A DNA stretch of 64,000 bases from UMGS692 sp963653425. Its GTDB lineage: Bacteria; Bacillota; Clostridia; Christensenellales; CAG-314. Made by a program: the position numbers and the translations under genes. Location of the stretch: the NCBI GenBank assembly GCA_963653425.1, contig CAVJWC010000005.1, positions 10,124-74,123 of the forward strand, written 5' to 3'. Position 1 is the first letter of the stretch. Every line of letters begins with the position of its first letter. The notes under the pieces were generated by a model that saw only the letters and a list, made by a program, of their open reading frames with translations, did not search any database and had not been told where the DNA came from. This document shows positions 11,501-19,527 of the stretch, piece after piece.

Positions 11501-11680
11501 GAACAGGCTCCCGACCTCCTCGGCTACTCTTCCGAAGGAAGAACCCTTACCTACGAAAACTTCGTACACCACATCGAAGACGGTCAGACCAATATCGCAG
11601 TTTACTGCAAGGTTCTCAACGCTTCGTACAACAACTACCTGTTCAGAACTTACTTCAAGTCCTTAAACGAAATCAAATAA
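5573..11680 (+). CDS. Giant subtilisin-like (S8) surface lipoprotein with BspA-type leucine-rich repeats
   Basis: A 2035-residue protein. Residues 1-21 are a lipoprotein signal ending in the lipobox LFVGC, so it should be anchored outside the cell by a lipidated Cys21. An inhibitor-I9-like stretch precedes the catalytic domain, whose triad is Asp204 (VAVIDTGLD), His282 (HGTHVAG) and Ser611 (GTSMASP). A protease-associated insert lies at about 470-560, as in C5a-peptidase/lactocepin relatives. A Fn3-like region follows, and then from about 1155 to 2010 a long run of LRR_5 repeats of the form IGKKAFYGN..ITSVVIPEGV. Such repeats bind proteins or surfaces; the combination suggests an exported protease that handles host or dietary proteins. 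A strong ribosome site (AAGGAGG) and a rho-independent terminator flank it. A full-length antisense frame reflects codon bias only. Confidence 0.93.
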   Translation: MKNQKLTIVLMLLVLALFVGCSLNVPQNEQNDTSKTTLSVRRIDKESGFNTAFSVQSDASENLVINDYDKVSVIVEIGDGLAATYVKGSYASFADFYASEEGMALAAEMKATRESAMAEVAALGADLNGAYTYTTLLNGFSAVIEFGKIDEIEKLACVKSVEISEEYSAPEVTVSSVNELFGGDGIFDNETQYKGEGTLVAVIDTGLDYDHDAFQKEPDVQVMTLSDLEKVYQYTNAYYLTEMDASDYYLSGKIPFAFDYADEDCNVKPSDYAGRNVDAAPHGTHVAGIILGNNDEIQGAACNAQLAMMKVFSDAGATSNITIVAALEDCVVLGVDMANLSLGATCGYSVARDSSAEQMNRIMALAEDAGLSLFCASGNYNTAHHDTSYNSLVLNENPDNGVVSAPASYRPALSVGSVNSSRKLVASVDNGSKTVELIDSVDANGSAYRFIEILGEEREKTFEYVVVPGYGEDADYEGIDVTGKIALVTRGGITFGDKQLIAAEHGAVACFILNTSTEGVRAQIADLAIPTVVVSVSDAEVLKNATVKNVTINEDSELFIRSYFSSMGALPDGTIGVDLMGVGGNVYSSVLHSYAVAQGLDDDYATMSGTSMASPNVTGVAAAVTSYFKQNYPYLTNAQIRDMLYALLMSTADVVKDSDGHALSPRMQGAGVANVYNAINSSAYLKVANTPLSKLSLGSDVEKEGIYTLRFSVVNFGEEDITYNVTADAYSEKTSQGYILGQPYAFDDASYVVYADGELVEDNNVTVKAGTMLSLKVIVTITDADKEYMDRYFKNGIYVEGFVYLKTEEDSDLSIPYMAFYGDWYGSMPLFDGVTGGSSQMSTTGPSYNVTYKFNGSGAGLILPKDYTAFPYTVADGYTTPANSDKFLGIGKEFGVDSVVVTTLRNLTDFGLYFTDAITGEYLLYGEFGSLIKAYNYYGSQVVNVRAEFSEEEEKVNANNYNLANNQRVTMMMYGTFEDKTTQTLYWNFFVDYENPTILKAEKEEKDGKTLLNLSAYDNGTMIALKLYTEKDGKAIDLLNDTVIPLSDTSVAGADNNYVIDITPYLANIVDNTLIVEVVDSARNTSSYVMDLTGAETTDAVIGNVESSETDQVYYISSEMFAQDETQISAYDPAKPEFEVEGTVLVAYNGQGGDVVIPSDLGITSIGKKAFYGNETITSVVIPEGVTLIGEASFSRCYNMTKIVLSSTVDTLDDEAFYGCVKLGDINLEDAQITSYNRMSLGGNKALTTITIPAVNGIVSMSGAFYACMNLEEIIVDAQLGRCTSEFNFCPKLKKITFNAPVAQLVNACFNYLDGLEELNFMSTVTEIGGYTYIKYANRYVLYFTACGLKSLKTINFYGDVKKITGLAFNTCENLENVTFYGNIPEKNLSAFGNCPKLSGGFTLGEGNDNYIKDESGAIYNLDKTKMYNPNCWEPDGEFVLPETITSLEARMFADSEKMLSTNMGTVTVSDDGIVDFVGMMQTGDNKPTRTKFTNIVLHDGITAIPDECFSNNINLTFDLSNITSFGKYCLRNTGFTSIVLGDNVTKIDYAPWIECAKLTELSISEKTNVTGFYYWYSGTGFTTIEIPSYINVSEANYLVQNNYNVTEITLPEGTTTLPYYFAYNCPNLVSVKNTESVEIVRAGAFSACTSLKSIDLPNVTTIETAFNGCTSLEYANYGDKLTSLGALAFEGCSSLKKIYYPAGLKVNVFNVFSVFTGVEEFVVDSENTMYASDDYGVLYNKRMNYIVAYPLANQQEEYVAPDSAMSMTASTFAYAPYLKKVSLPNVRAIADTAFRDSALEEIYAPNAGTIGYGAFMNTNLKAYDFSNTSLIYSDAFRNSKIQEVVLYDCLEYISSTVFAYCSDLRRVVIPANAPEIIFSSVFEGCLDIEEIVIEEGYQYLVEENDFIMNVDKTQLYYSFNDSEEVVIPEGVIYVGTNAFANSTNLKSVVLPSTLKQIGSKAFYGCTNLEKVTFLSEQAPDLLGYSSEGRTLTYENFVHHIEDGQTNIAVYCKVLNASYNNYLFRTYFKSLNEIK

Positions 11681-11707
11681 GACCTGACAAGTAGCAAAAA
11701 ACAACTT

Positions 11708-11737
11708 AAAAAGGACTGCCTCGGCAGTCCTTTTTTT
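11708..11737 (+). terminator. Rho-independent terminator of the giant protease gene
   Basis: Stem AAGGACTGCC / GGCAGTCCTT around a TCG loop, followed by seven T, 28 bases after the stop codon. Confidence 0.9.
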
Positions 11738-12190
11738 GTGCTTTCTTTTTCCCCTACTTTCTTCAGAGAAGAAAGCAGGCAAAGACCGGCGTGACGCCGG
11801 ACCCATTGTAGCTTCGCAAGACTATACAATTCTGTAGCCGAATGTTTTCCGTTCTTTCCTGAAAGAAAGAACCAAAGAACTTTCGGCTTTTTTGCAAAAA
11901 AGCCTACCAAAAAACCTCAATGTTTGACATAATGAAAGTTTCTTCGCTTACTTTCTTTTTGCAAAGCTCGCATTACCTCGGCGGATACGCGAAGCTCAAT
12001 GAAAGTTTCTTTGCCTTCTTTCTTTTCGAAAGAAAGAAGGTTTCTTCGCAGAAGAAAGTAGGAAGCGGTCGCCACAAGTTTCTTTGCCTACTTTTCATAA
12101 AGTTCGCATTACATTAACGGTTACGCGAAGCTCAATGAAAGTTTCTTTGCTTACTTTCTTTTCTTAAAGAAAGTAAGATTCGGCATTTAT
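11738..12190. repeat. Dispersed mosaic hairpin repeat, copy R1
   Basis: A chain of short palindromes separated by variants of CAAAGAAACTTTC. It shares, in inverted orientation, the CCGGCGTGACGCCGG palindrome and flanks with copy R4, and a roughly 55-bp module ending in GCATTAC..CGGATACGCGAAGCTC that R4 also carries. No protein gene is supported here. See findings. Confidence 0.75.
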
Positions 12191-12239
12191 CGAAGAAAAG
12201 CGAGTAAAAGCGACTTCTTTGCGCTTACGACTTCGTGTT

Positions 12240-12355
12240 AAAATCAGACAAAAGACGTTTTTACAAACCGTTTCGTTTTGACGGGAACGCTGAACCGTTT
12301 CGGTCTGACGGAACGCTGAACGGTTTCGTTTTGACGGGAACGTCGTACGGTTTTG
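12240..12355. repeat. Degenerate tandem array (27-bp unit) before spoIIE
   Basis: Three and a half copies of a 27-bp unit with core CCGTTTCGTTTTGACGGGAA end immediately before the spoIIE ribosome site. Confidence 0.75.
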
Positions 12356-12373
12356 TTTACAGGAGGAAATGCG

Positions 12374-14689
12374 ATGAGCGGGGCGGAAGTTTTATTCGGC
12401 GAAGAGAAGAGGAATTACAGGGAAGAGGCGTTGAGCGCGGTTCTTTACGGCGCGCTTTATTTCGTTATGTACAAGACTCACGCGGAGATAGGGTTGAGTC
12501 TTGCGCTCGGGGCGTACTCGGCGACGTTGACGACGAAAAAGGGATTTCTTTTTCAGACGACGGCGTTTTTGTTGGTTTCGGCGTTTTTTACGTCGGGTTT
12601 TCCGTGGGCGGTGCTGGGTGCTTTCGTAATCGCGCCCGCGACAGCCTTTGCCGGGGCGAAGATGAAGGAAAAGGGAAGCAAGACGATTTGTTTCGTGCTT
12701 CTATGTCTATCCCAAATAGCCTATATTCTCGTAGCAAAGGGCGGACAACAGATTGCGGAAAGAATACTCGGTCTGCCCGTTTCGGTAGGTACGGCTCTTT
12801 GTATAAGCGAAGTTTTAAGGGAAACGGATGCAAGAGGAATGAGATTTATTCCGCAGGGGAAACTGCTTCTGAGCGTCTGCGTGAGCGTAGGACTTATAGC
12901 GGGAGGAATAGAACGGACGACGCTTTTCGGAACGTCGCTTTCCTGCCTTTTCGCGCCTGCCGTGGTGCTTTTCACGGCGAGGGTTTTCGGCAGGGGAAAG
13001 GCTATGCTTACGGCTTTTTGCGTGGGAACGGGGTGCGCGCTTTTTTCGGGCGACGTTACGGGGCTTGCTTTGTGGCAAGCCGTGGGAGCGGTCGTAGCAT
13101 TGTTTGACGGCAAAAAGGTTTCGGCTTTGGCTTCGGCGGGAGTAATAGTGGCTTTCGGGTGTTTGTGGGGCAGTTTCGCGGAGAACATTCTCTTTACGGT
13201 AACGGGCGCGCTTTCGTCGCTGTCTTTTCTTTTGTGGGGCGGAAAGTTCCTTTCTTCGGTTAAAAGCCGTATAATTACGAACGAAAAGACCTCTTCCGCC
13301 TACGTAATCAACCGCAGACGGGATAATTTGTCGGGCAGACTTTTCGAGTTGTCCGAAGTGTTTTTCGCCCTGTCCAAGAGTTTCAAGGCTATGGTGCGGG
13401 GCGTTATGCCGGCGGAGAAAGCCGTAGAAACTATAATTTGCGACGTAAGCGAAAGGGTGTGCGGGAATTGCAACGACAGAGTGAGATGTTGGAGAACCAT
13501 GCGACAGGACACGCAGAAAGGCTTCGATACGGTTACAAGAGCAGCTCTCGACAAAGGCAGAGCCACCGTTATAGACGTAAACAACTCGCTCGTCGCAAGA
13601 TGCGGAAGAATAACCAGCGTTATCGCCGAAGTCAACGCTCAGGCGGACGCTTATAAACGCTACTACGCAATGACTATAAATTCCGACAACGGCAAAAGCC
13701 TTATAGCCGAACAGATGATGGGAGTATCGACGATTTTAAGTAAACTCGTCGCGGACAGCAGAAAAACCGTCTTTTCCGACGAAAGCAAAGACAGGGAAAT
13801 ATCCGAAAGACTTTCTTTATACGGAATTCTCTGTAAGGAGGCGACGCTTATCGGGGACGGAAACGATTTTTGCGTCCTTCTCGTTGCGGATTCGGGCGAC
13901 GTTAAGAAGAAAGGCTTTTCGGAAAGAGTTTCGGAAGCCGTAGGACTTCCCCTTATGATAGACAAGGTTGAAAACGCCGAAGAAGAGGGATGGAAAGTCG
14001 TTCATTTCGTTCCCCGTCCGACCTACGACGTTACCTTCGGGTTTGCCTGCGAAAAGAAGAGCGGAAGCGACGTTTCGGGCGATACGCACAGCTTCCTGAA
14101 AATCGACAGCGGAAGGTTTTTGCTGGCTTTATGCGACGGAATGGGAAGCGGAAAGGAAGCCGAAGAAGCTTCGTCGCGCGCAGTTTCTATGGTCGAAAAC
14201 TTCTACAAGGCGGGTTTCGACAACGACACCGTGCTTTCGGGCGTAAACAGATTGCTTTCGTCGGCGGGGGACGACAGATTCACGGCTGTGGACATCGCGC
14301 TTATAGATTTAAGAAACGGACTTGCAGACTTCATAAAGATAGGTTCGCCCGCAGGTCTTATAAGGCAACGAAACGGCGCGGAATTCATAGACGGAGGCTC
14401 GCTTCCTATGGGCGTTCTGGACGAAATGCGCCCCGTCATTACCAAAAAGGCTTTATCGGAAGGCGACTGCGTTTATCTCTTTTCCGACGGAACGGAACTT
14501 GCCTTTTCGGGCAGACAAAATCTCGGAGCTTTCGTTTCTTCGCTTGAAAAGGCTTCTCCGCAGGAACAGGCGGACGCCATAATGGAAAGGGCTTTGTCGC
14601 TTTGCCGTGAACCCAAGGACGATATGACGGTAATCGTCGCAAAACTCGTTAAAAGCCGAATTGACGCCCCTCCGCAAAAGCCGAATTAA
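12374..14689 (+). CDS. spoIIE: Stage II sporulation protein E (PP2C phosphatase)
   Basis: 771 residues from the ATG at 12374, chosen because AGGAGG lies seven bases upstream; an in-frame TTG at 12353 overlaps that ribosome site. About ten membrane segments fill residues 20-300. A central regulatory region follows, with a CGNCNDRVRCW cysteine cluster near 365. A C-terminal PP2C domain (about 570-771) has DGMGSG near 588 and EPKDDMTVIV near the end, which carry metal-binding aspartates. SpoIIE dephosphorylates SpoIIAA at the asymmetric septum and so frees sigma-F in the forespore; it also interacts with the division machinery. Its presence supports true endosporulation. A Spo0A box was not identified. 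Confidence 0.95.
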   Translation: MSGAEVLFGEEKRNYREEALSAVLYGALYFVMYKTHAEIGLSLALGAYSATLTTKKGFLFQTTAFLLVSAFFTSGFPWAVLGAFVIAPATAFAGAKMKEKGSKTICFVLLCLSQIAYILVAKGGQQIAERILGLPVSVGTALCISEVLRETDARGMRFIPQGKLLLSVCVSVGLIAGGIERTTLFGTSLSCLFAPAVVLFTARVFGRGKAMLTAFCVGTGCALFSGDVTGLALWQAVGAVVALFDGKKVSALASAGVIVAFGCLWGSFAENILFTVTGALSSLSFLLWGGKFLSSVKSRIITNEKTSSAYVINRRRDNLSGRLFELSEVFFALSKSFKAMVRGVMPAEKAVETIICDVSERVCGNCNDRVRCWRTMRQDTQKGFDTVTRAALDKGRATVIDVNNSLVARCGRITSVIAEVNAQADAYKRYYAMTINSDNGKSLIAEQMMGVSTILSKLVADSRKTVFSDESKDREISERLSLYGILCKEATLIGDGNDFCVLLVADSGDVKKKGFSERVSEAVGLPLMIDKVENAEEEGWKVVHFVPRPTYDVTFGFACEKKSGSDVSGDTHSFLKIDSGRFLLALCDGMGSGKEAEEASSRAVSMVENFYKAGFDNDTVLSGVNRLLSSAGDDRFTAVDIALIDLRNGLADFIKIGSPAGLIRQRNGAEFIDGGSLPMGVLDEMRPVITKKALSEGDCVYLFSDGTELAFSGRQNLGAFVSSLEKASPQEQADAIMERALSLCREPKDDMTVIVAKLVKSRIDAPPQKPN

Positions 14690-14709
14690 CGCCCGTTTGT
14701 CGGAACGCA

Positions 14710-14870
14710 AACGCAAAAAGCGACTTTTGAACCGAAAAATCCGAACCCAAAAAAAGAAACTTTCAGGGTAAAAACAACCCTTTCGGCTGAAAAAGAGGCT
14801 TTCGGGGTAAAAACAATCGCTTTACGGTAAAAACAGTCTTTGCAAGGAAAACTTTCGTTAAGGATTCGGA
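14710..14870. repeat. Degenerate tandem array (about 20-bp unit)
   Basis: Four to five decayed units of the form CTTTCGGGGTAAAAACAA lie in the 14690-15232 gap. Apart from the array and the promoter at 15041 I see no gene in the gap. Confidence 0.55.
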
Positions 14871-15040
14871 AAAACTTGCCGGTCGCTCGGCAACGCGTAT
14901 CAATTGTTTAAGAACACGTACCAATCGAAAAAACGCTTGCCGGTCGCTTGGTAACGCTTTTGGAAGAGAAATTTTTACGTTTGTTTTCACCGAAAAAAGC
15001 GACTTTTCGGGAATTACGAAACCTGCGTTTGCGGCAATAC

Positions 15041-15069
15041 TTGACAAAAGCAAAAAAAAGGTATAAAAT
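15041..15069 (+). promoter_or_regulatory. Promoter for the pgk operon
   Basis: TTGACA (15041-15046), a 17-base spacer and TAAAAT (15064-15069). This predicts a leader of about 155 bases before pgk. Confidence 0.75.
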
Positions 15070-15232
15070 GAAACCGTATTACCGCTTGACGGCGTTTTCC
15101 GACGTCCGTTACGAAGACAAGGTTTCTTCGTCCCGAAAAAATCGGCGTTATAAGCGACGCCTCGATTGCGAAAAGGAAAAAACTTTCGTTTCACGGTAAT
15201 CATGCTGAGGAAAATAGACAGGAGGCTTTATT

Positions 15233-16420
15233 ATGAACTACAATAAAAAGACCATAAAAGATATTGACGTTTCGGGAAAACGCTGTCTTGTGAGAGTGGA
15301 CTTCAACGTTCCGCTGGACGAAAACGGAAACGTTACCGACGACAACAGAATAGTCGGCGCGCTTCCTACTATTAAATACCTTATCGAAAAGGGCGCAAAG
15401 GTTATTCTTTGTTCGCACCTCGGACGTCCCAAGGGAAAGGTGGATATGAAATATTCTCTTGCGCCGGCGGCAAAGAGACTTAAAGAGCTGGGCGTAGACG
15501 TTACGTTAAGCAGTGACGTTACGGGACCTTGCTCGGATAAACTTGTTTCCGAAATCAAATGCGGTCAGGTTATTATGCTTGAAAACCTGAGATTCTGCCC
15601 CGAAGAAGAGAAAAACGACAGAGAATTTTCCCGTAAACTCGCAAGTTACGCCGACGTTTACGTAGACGACGCTTTCGGAACGGCTCACAGAGCGCACGCT
15701 TCCACGGCAGGCGTAGCCGAATTCGTGAAAGTCGCGGTAGCCGGACTTCTCGTTGCGCGCGAACTCGAAATAATGGGCGGAGCTTTAGCCGATCCCAAGA
15801 GACCTTTCGTTGCCGTTCTCGGCGGAAGCAAGGTTTCGGACAAAATCGGAGTTATCGAAAACCTGCTTAATAAAGTGGATTACCTTCTTATCGGCGGAGC
15901 TATGGCTTATACCTTCGAAAAGGCTCTCGGCAAAAACGTAGGCAATTCCAAGCTCGAAGAGGACAAAGTCGAACTCGCTTCTTCTCTTATGAAAAAAGCC
16001 GAAGAAAAGGGCGTTAAGTTTATGCTTCCCATAGACACGGTAGCCGCAAAGGAATTTTCCGACGATTCCGAATACAAGACCGTGGAAGGCGATATTCCCG
16101 ACGGATATATGGGACTGGATATAGGCGAAAAGACCGTAAAGGCTTATGCGGATATAATTCTTAAAGCAGGTACCGTCGTATGGAACGGACCTATGGGCGT
16201 TTTCGAAATGGAAAACTTCGCGAAAGGCACCAAAGGCGTGGCTCAGGCTATGGCGGACAGCAACGCGGTAACCATCGTAGGCGGAGGAGATTCCGCGGCA
16301 GCCGTTATTCAGATGGGCTACAAGGACAAAATGACTCACATCAGCACGGGCGGAGGCGCAAGTCTCGAATTCCTCGAAGGCAAAGTTCTTCCCGGAATCG
16401 CCTGCCTTAACGATAAATAA
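15233..16420 (+). CDS. pgk: Phosphoglycerate kinase
   Basis: 395 residues, the standard length. Transfers phosphate from 1,3-bisphosphoglycerate to ADP in glycolysis. The N-terminal signature [17 protein letters not shown], the substrate motif [10 protein letters not shown] and the C-terminal GGGDSAAAV and [15 protein letters not shown] nucleotide-binding loops are all present. A GGAGG ribosome site precedes the ATG. It is first of three codirectional lower-glycolysis genes (pgk, tpiA, gpmI). A perfect inverted repeat (AGCGTTC..GAACGCT, 16420-16440) spans the stop codon and may act as an mRNA-processing or stabilising hairpin. Confidence 0.97.
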   Translation: MNYNKKTIKDIDVSGKRCLVRVDFNVPLDENGNVTDDNRIVGALPTIKYLIEKGAKVILCSHLGRPKGKVDMKYSLAPAAKRLKELGVDVTLSSDVTGPCSDKLVSEIKCGQVIMLENLRFCPEEEKNDREFSRKLASYADVYVDDAFGTAHRAHASTAGVAEFVKVAVAGLLVARELEIMGGALADPKRPFVAVLGGSKVSDKIGVIENLLNKVDYLLIGGAMAYTFEKALGKNVGNSKLEEDKVELASSLMKKAEEKGVKFMLPIDTVAAKEFSDDSEYKTVEGDIPDGYMGLDIGEKTVKAYADIILKAGTVVWNGPMGVFEMENFAKGTKGVAQAMADSNAVTIVGGGDSAAAVIQMGYKDKMTHISTGGGASLEFLEGKVLPGIACLNDK

Positions 16421-16557
16421 GCGTTCTTATAAGGAACGCTGCGCGCCGTAAACGGAGCCATAAAGAGCTTTGCGTTTACGCCGTATGCGATAAAGAATAT
16501 CGCGTCCTGCGTTCCGTTAAACGCTTCACAAATTCACATTCTCGGAGGACGATAGTA

Positions 16558-17313
16558 ATGAAAGTTATAGCGGGAAACTGGAAAATGAATAAAATCGCGG
16601 CGGAAACCACGGAACTTATAAACGCAATCGCGCCCGCCGCAAATCAAGCCGATTGCAGAGTAATAGCCTGCGTTCCCTACACGGATTTAAGAGCGGCTAT
16701 GTCTGCCGCCGACGGAACCAAAGTCCATATCGGCGCACAAAACGTTCATTGGGCGGAAAACGGCGCGTTTACGGGCGAAATAAGCGTTGCCATGCTTAAA
16801 GAAATCGGCGTCGAATACGTAATTATAGGTCACAGCGAACGCCGTCAGTATTTCGGAGAAACCGACGAAACCGTTATGAAACGCGCGCTTGCTGCCATCA
16901 ACGGCGGTCTTAATCCCATTATCTGCATAGGCGAAACCCTTGCCGAACGTCAGGCGGACAAAACTCAGAAAGTCCTCGAATCTCAGCTCGTGGGCGGTCT
17001 TAAAGGCATCGACGCCAACAAAATCCAAGGCGTTATCATAGCCTACGAACCCGTCTGGGCTATCGGTACGGGCAAAACCGCTACCGCCGACGAAGCAAAT
17101 AACGCTATCGGCTATATCAGAAAAATACTCGGCAAAATGTACGGCGACGACATCGCTAAACATACTCCCATTCTCTACGGCGGTTCCATGAACGAGAAAA
17201 ACGCCGAGGAATTGCTCTGTATGCCCCATATCGACGGCGGTCTCATAGGCGGCGCAAGCCTCGTCCCCGAAAAATTCAACGCCATCATCTCCGCCGCTAA
17301 ACGCGACGAGTGA
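16558..17313 (+). CDS. tpiA: Triosephosphate isomerase
   Basis: 251 residues, full length. Interconverts dihydroxyacetone phosphate and glyceraldehyde 3-phosphate. Catalytic residues are visible: Lys9 in GNWKMN, His92 in GHSERR and Glu164 in AYEPVWAIGTG; the phosphate-binding GGS and GGLIGGASL loops are near the C-terminus. TCGGAGG lies upstream of the ATG. The stop codon is followed within a few bases by dispersed repeat R2, which separates it from gpmI. Confidence 0.97.
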   Translation: MKVIAGNWKMNKIAAETTELINAIAPAANQADCRVIACVPYTDLRAAMSAADGTKVHIGAQNVHWAENGAFTGEISVAMLKEIGVEYVIIGHSERRQYFGETDETVMKRALAAINGGLNPIICIGETLAERQADKTQKVLESQLVGGLKGIDANKIQGVIIAYEPVWAIGTGKTATADEANNAIGYIRKILGKMYGDDIAKHTPILYGGSMNEKNAEELLCMPHIDGGLIGGASLVPEKFNAIISAAKRDE

Positions 17314-17590
17314 TGCCTTCCCTTCTTTCTTCTGCGAAGAAAGAAGCAAAGACGCACCTACTTTCTTTAGAAAAGAAAGTAGGCAAAGAAACTTTCACCG
17401 TGGGGGCATTGAAAGACAACAGGCAGTCCGTTAACAAAAAAAGTCTGTAACTAAGGGGAAAGTATCAATTCTTAATAAAGTTTATTCAGAACGACGCCTT
17501 TCCCCACAATGAAGTTCTTTGTGCAACTTTCTCGAAAGAAAGTTGCAAGTTCTTTGGTACTTTCTTTCAAGAAAGTACGAAAACACACGA
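17314..17590. repeat. Dispersed mosaic hairpin repeat, copy R2
   Basis: Begins directly after the tpiA stop. Module order: a palindrome TTCTTTCTTCTGCGAAGAAA, a palindrome ACTTTCTTTAGAAAAGAAAGT followed by CAAAGAAACTTTCACCGTGGG, a segment with AGTATCAATTCTTAATAAA, then GAAGTTCTTTGTG and two more palindromes. The same order occurs in R3 and R5. It fills the whole tpiA-gpmI gap. Confidence 0.85.
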
Positions 17591-17604
17591 AAAGAGATTG
17601 ATAT

Positions 17605-19143
17605 ATGGAAAAGAAGAAGATGACGGCTCTCGTTATAATGGACGGGTACGGATACGCGCCTGACGGCGAGGGCAATTGTATAGGAAGCAAAGGCAGCAGG
17701 TACGTCAGGTATCTTACGGAGAACTATCCGAGCGCGACGCTTGAGGCGTCGGGACTTGCGGTAGGGCTTCCCGCGGGGCAGATGGGCAACAGTGAAGTAG
17801 GCCATCTCAACATCGGTGCGGGCAGGATAGTTTATCAGGAGCTTACGAGGATAAGTAAGGACATAGAAGACGGCGAGTTTTACAGAAACGAAGTTCTTTT
17901 GACTGCGGTAAGGAACGCGGCTGAGAAGGGAACGTCCGTGCATTTTATGGGCTTGCTTTCCGACGGAGGCGTACACAGCCACATAACGCATTTATACGCG
18001 CTTCTGGAACTTGCGAAGAGAGAAGGCGCGAAGAAAGTTTACGTTCATTGTTTTACCGACGGAAGAGACGTTTCGCCCACGAGCGGAGCGGGTTTCGTGC
18101 ATGAACTCAAAGAAAAGATAAAGGAAATCGGCGTAGGCGAGATAGCTTCTGTGTGCGGAAGATATTACGCTATGGACAGAGACAATCGTTGGGACAGAGT
18201 GGAAAAAGCCTACGATATGTTGACTTTGGGAGAAGGCAAGGTTTGCCTTGACGCCGAAGACGCGCTTAACGAAAGCTATAAGGAAGGCGTAACCGACGAA
18301 TTCGTGGTTCCTACGCCCGTATATAAGGACGGAAAGCCCGTAGGTACGATAAACGACGGCGACAGCGTGGTATTTTTTAATTTCAGACCGGACAGAGCGA
18401 GAGAAATGACCCGTCAGCTCACGCAGAAAGAGAAAGGATTTACGCCGAAGAAAGAAGTAAAAGACCTTTATTACGTATGTTTCGCGCGTTACGACGACTC
18501 TTTTACGGGCATAGAAATAGCTTTCAAGCCTCAGACGCTTAAAAACACGCTGGGAGAATATCTTGCTTTAACGGGCAAAACTCAGCTTCGTATAGCCGAA
18601 ACGGAGAAATACGCGCACGTTACGTTCTTCTTCAACGGAGGCGTGGAAGAACCCAACAGGAACGAAGACAGAATTCTCATTCCGTCGCCCAAGGTAGCGA
18701 CTTACGACCTTCAGCCCGAAATGAGCGCGTACCTCGTTACGGAAAGGGCGGTAAGCGAGATAAAGAGCGGAAAGTACGACGTTATGATTCTTAACTTCGC
18801 AAACTGCGATATGGTAGGACATACGGGCGTTATAGAAGCGGCTAAAAAAGCCGTTAAAGTCGTTGACGAATGCGTCGAAAAAGTCGTTACGGCTATTTTG
18901 GAAGAGGGCGGACAGGTTTTCGTAACGGCAGACCACGGCAACGCCGAAAAACTTCTGGACGAAAACGGAAAGCCTTTTACCGCGCATACGACAAACCCCG
19001 TTCCGTTTATCTACGTAAGCGACAGAAAGAACGTTAAGGTTGAAAGCGGAAAGCTTTGCGACATCGCGCCCACGATGCTCAGCGTTATGGGACTTCCCGT
19101 TCCAAAGGAAATGACGGGTAAAGTCCTCGTCAGCGAGAAATAG
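17605..19143 (+). CDS. gpmI: 2,3-bisphosphoglycerate-independent phosphoglycerate mutase
   Basis: 512 residues, matching the cofactor-independent family of the alkaline-phosphatase superfamily, which needs manganese. The N-terminal MDGYGYAP metal motif, the nucleophile Ser63 in MGNSEVGHLNIGAGR, and the late metal ligands in ANCDMVGHTG and VTADHGNAE are all present. Converts 3- to 2-phosphoglycerate after pgk. The ribosome site is weak (AAAGAGAT). It may be read through from pgk-tpiA across the repeat R2 or have its own promoter; the sequence does not settle this. Confidence 0.97.
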   Translation: MEKKKMTALVIMDGYGYAPDGEGNCIGSKGSRYVRYLTENYPSATLEASGLAVGLPAGQMGNSEVGHLNIGAGRIVYQELTRISKDIEDGEFYRNEVLLTAVRNAAEKGTSVHFMGLLSDGGVHSHITHLYALLELAKREGAKKVYVHCFTDGRDVSPTSGAGFVHELKEKIKEIGVGEIASVCGRYYAMDRDNRWDRVEKAYDMLTLGEGKVCLDAEDALNESYKEGVTDEFVVPTPVYKDGKPVGTINDGDSVVFFNFRPDRAREMTRQLTQKEKGFTPKKEVKDLYYVCFARYDDSFTGIEIAFKPQTLKNTLGEYLALTGKTQLRIAETEKYAHVTFFFNGGVEEPNRNEDRILIPSPKVATYDLQPEMSAYLVTERAVSEIKSGKYDVMILNFANCDMVGHTGVIEAAKKAVKVVDECVEKVVTAILEEGGQVFVTADHGNAEKLLDENGKPFTAHTTNPVPFIYVSDRKNVKVESGKLCDIAPTMLSVMGLPVPKEMTGKVLVSEK

Positions 19144-19301
19144 CGAAAAAACGAGCCGAAAGAACGGAATTCCCCTATAAAGCAGACAACGGTTTACAGG
19201 TAAGCGGACGCACGAAGTTTTATAAACCGTTTATAAGTACTATCAGGTTTATAAAACCGTTTGCGGGGACGGGTAAGTTCCGAGGTTAATATGACGAGAT
19301 T

Positions 19302-19333
19302 AACGGTTGCGGATTTTCTTCCGCAACCGTTTT
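19302..19333 (+). terminator. Terminator of the glycolytic genes
   Basis: A perfect 12-bp stem (AACGGTTGCGGA / TCCGCAACCGTT) with a 6-base loop and a short T tract. Confidence 0.8.
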
Positions 19334-19419
19334 CCGTAGAAAATCGGGGCAAAAAGCTTCCGTTTGATTAACTTTCTGTTAAAAAAATAAAAATTTCGGG
19401 TTAAACTCGGCGAAAATCG

Positions 19420-19448
19420 TTTACAAAAATCGAAATTAAGGGTAATAT
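19420..19448 (+). promoter_or_regulatory. Promoter for the adk operon
   Basis: TTTACA (19420-19425), a 17-base spacer and TAATAT (19443-19448), about 80 bases upstream of adk. The remainder of the 19144-19527 gap holds only the terminator. Confidence 0.7.
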
Positions 19449-19527
19449 ATATATTGGCGGCGTTTGTACCGCAAAAAAAAGGATTGGTTCCCCAAGGCTA
19501 AGTCTCGCGGGATACGAAAGGTGAAAG

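Noticed and set aside
5549..11572. A 2007-codon open frame antisense to the giant protease gene
   Set aside because: The sense gene has a signal peptide, a catalytic triad and repeats. The antisense frame is open only because the gene avoids TTA, CTA and TCA codons.
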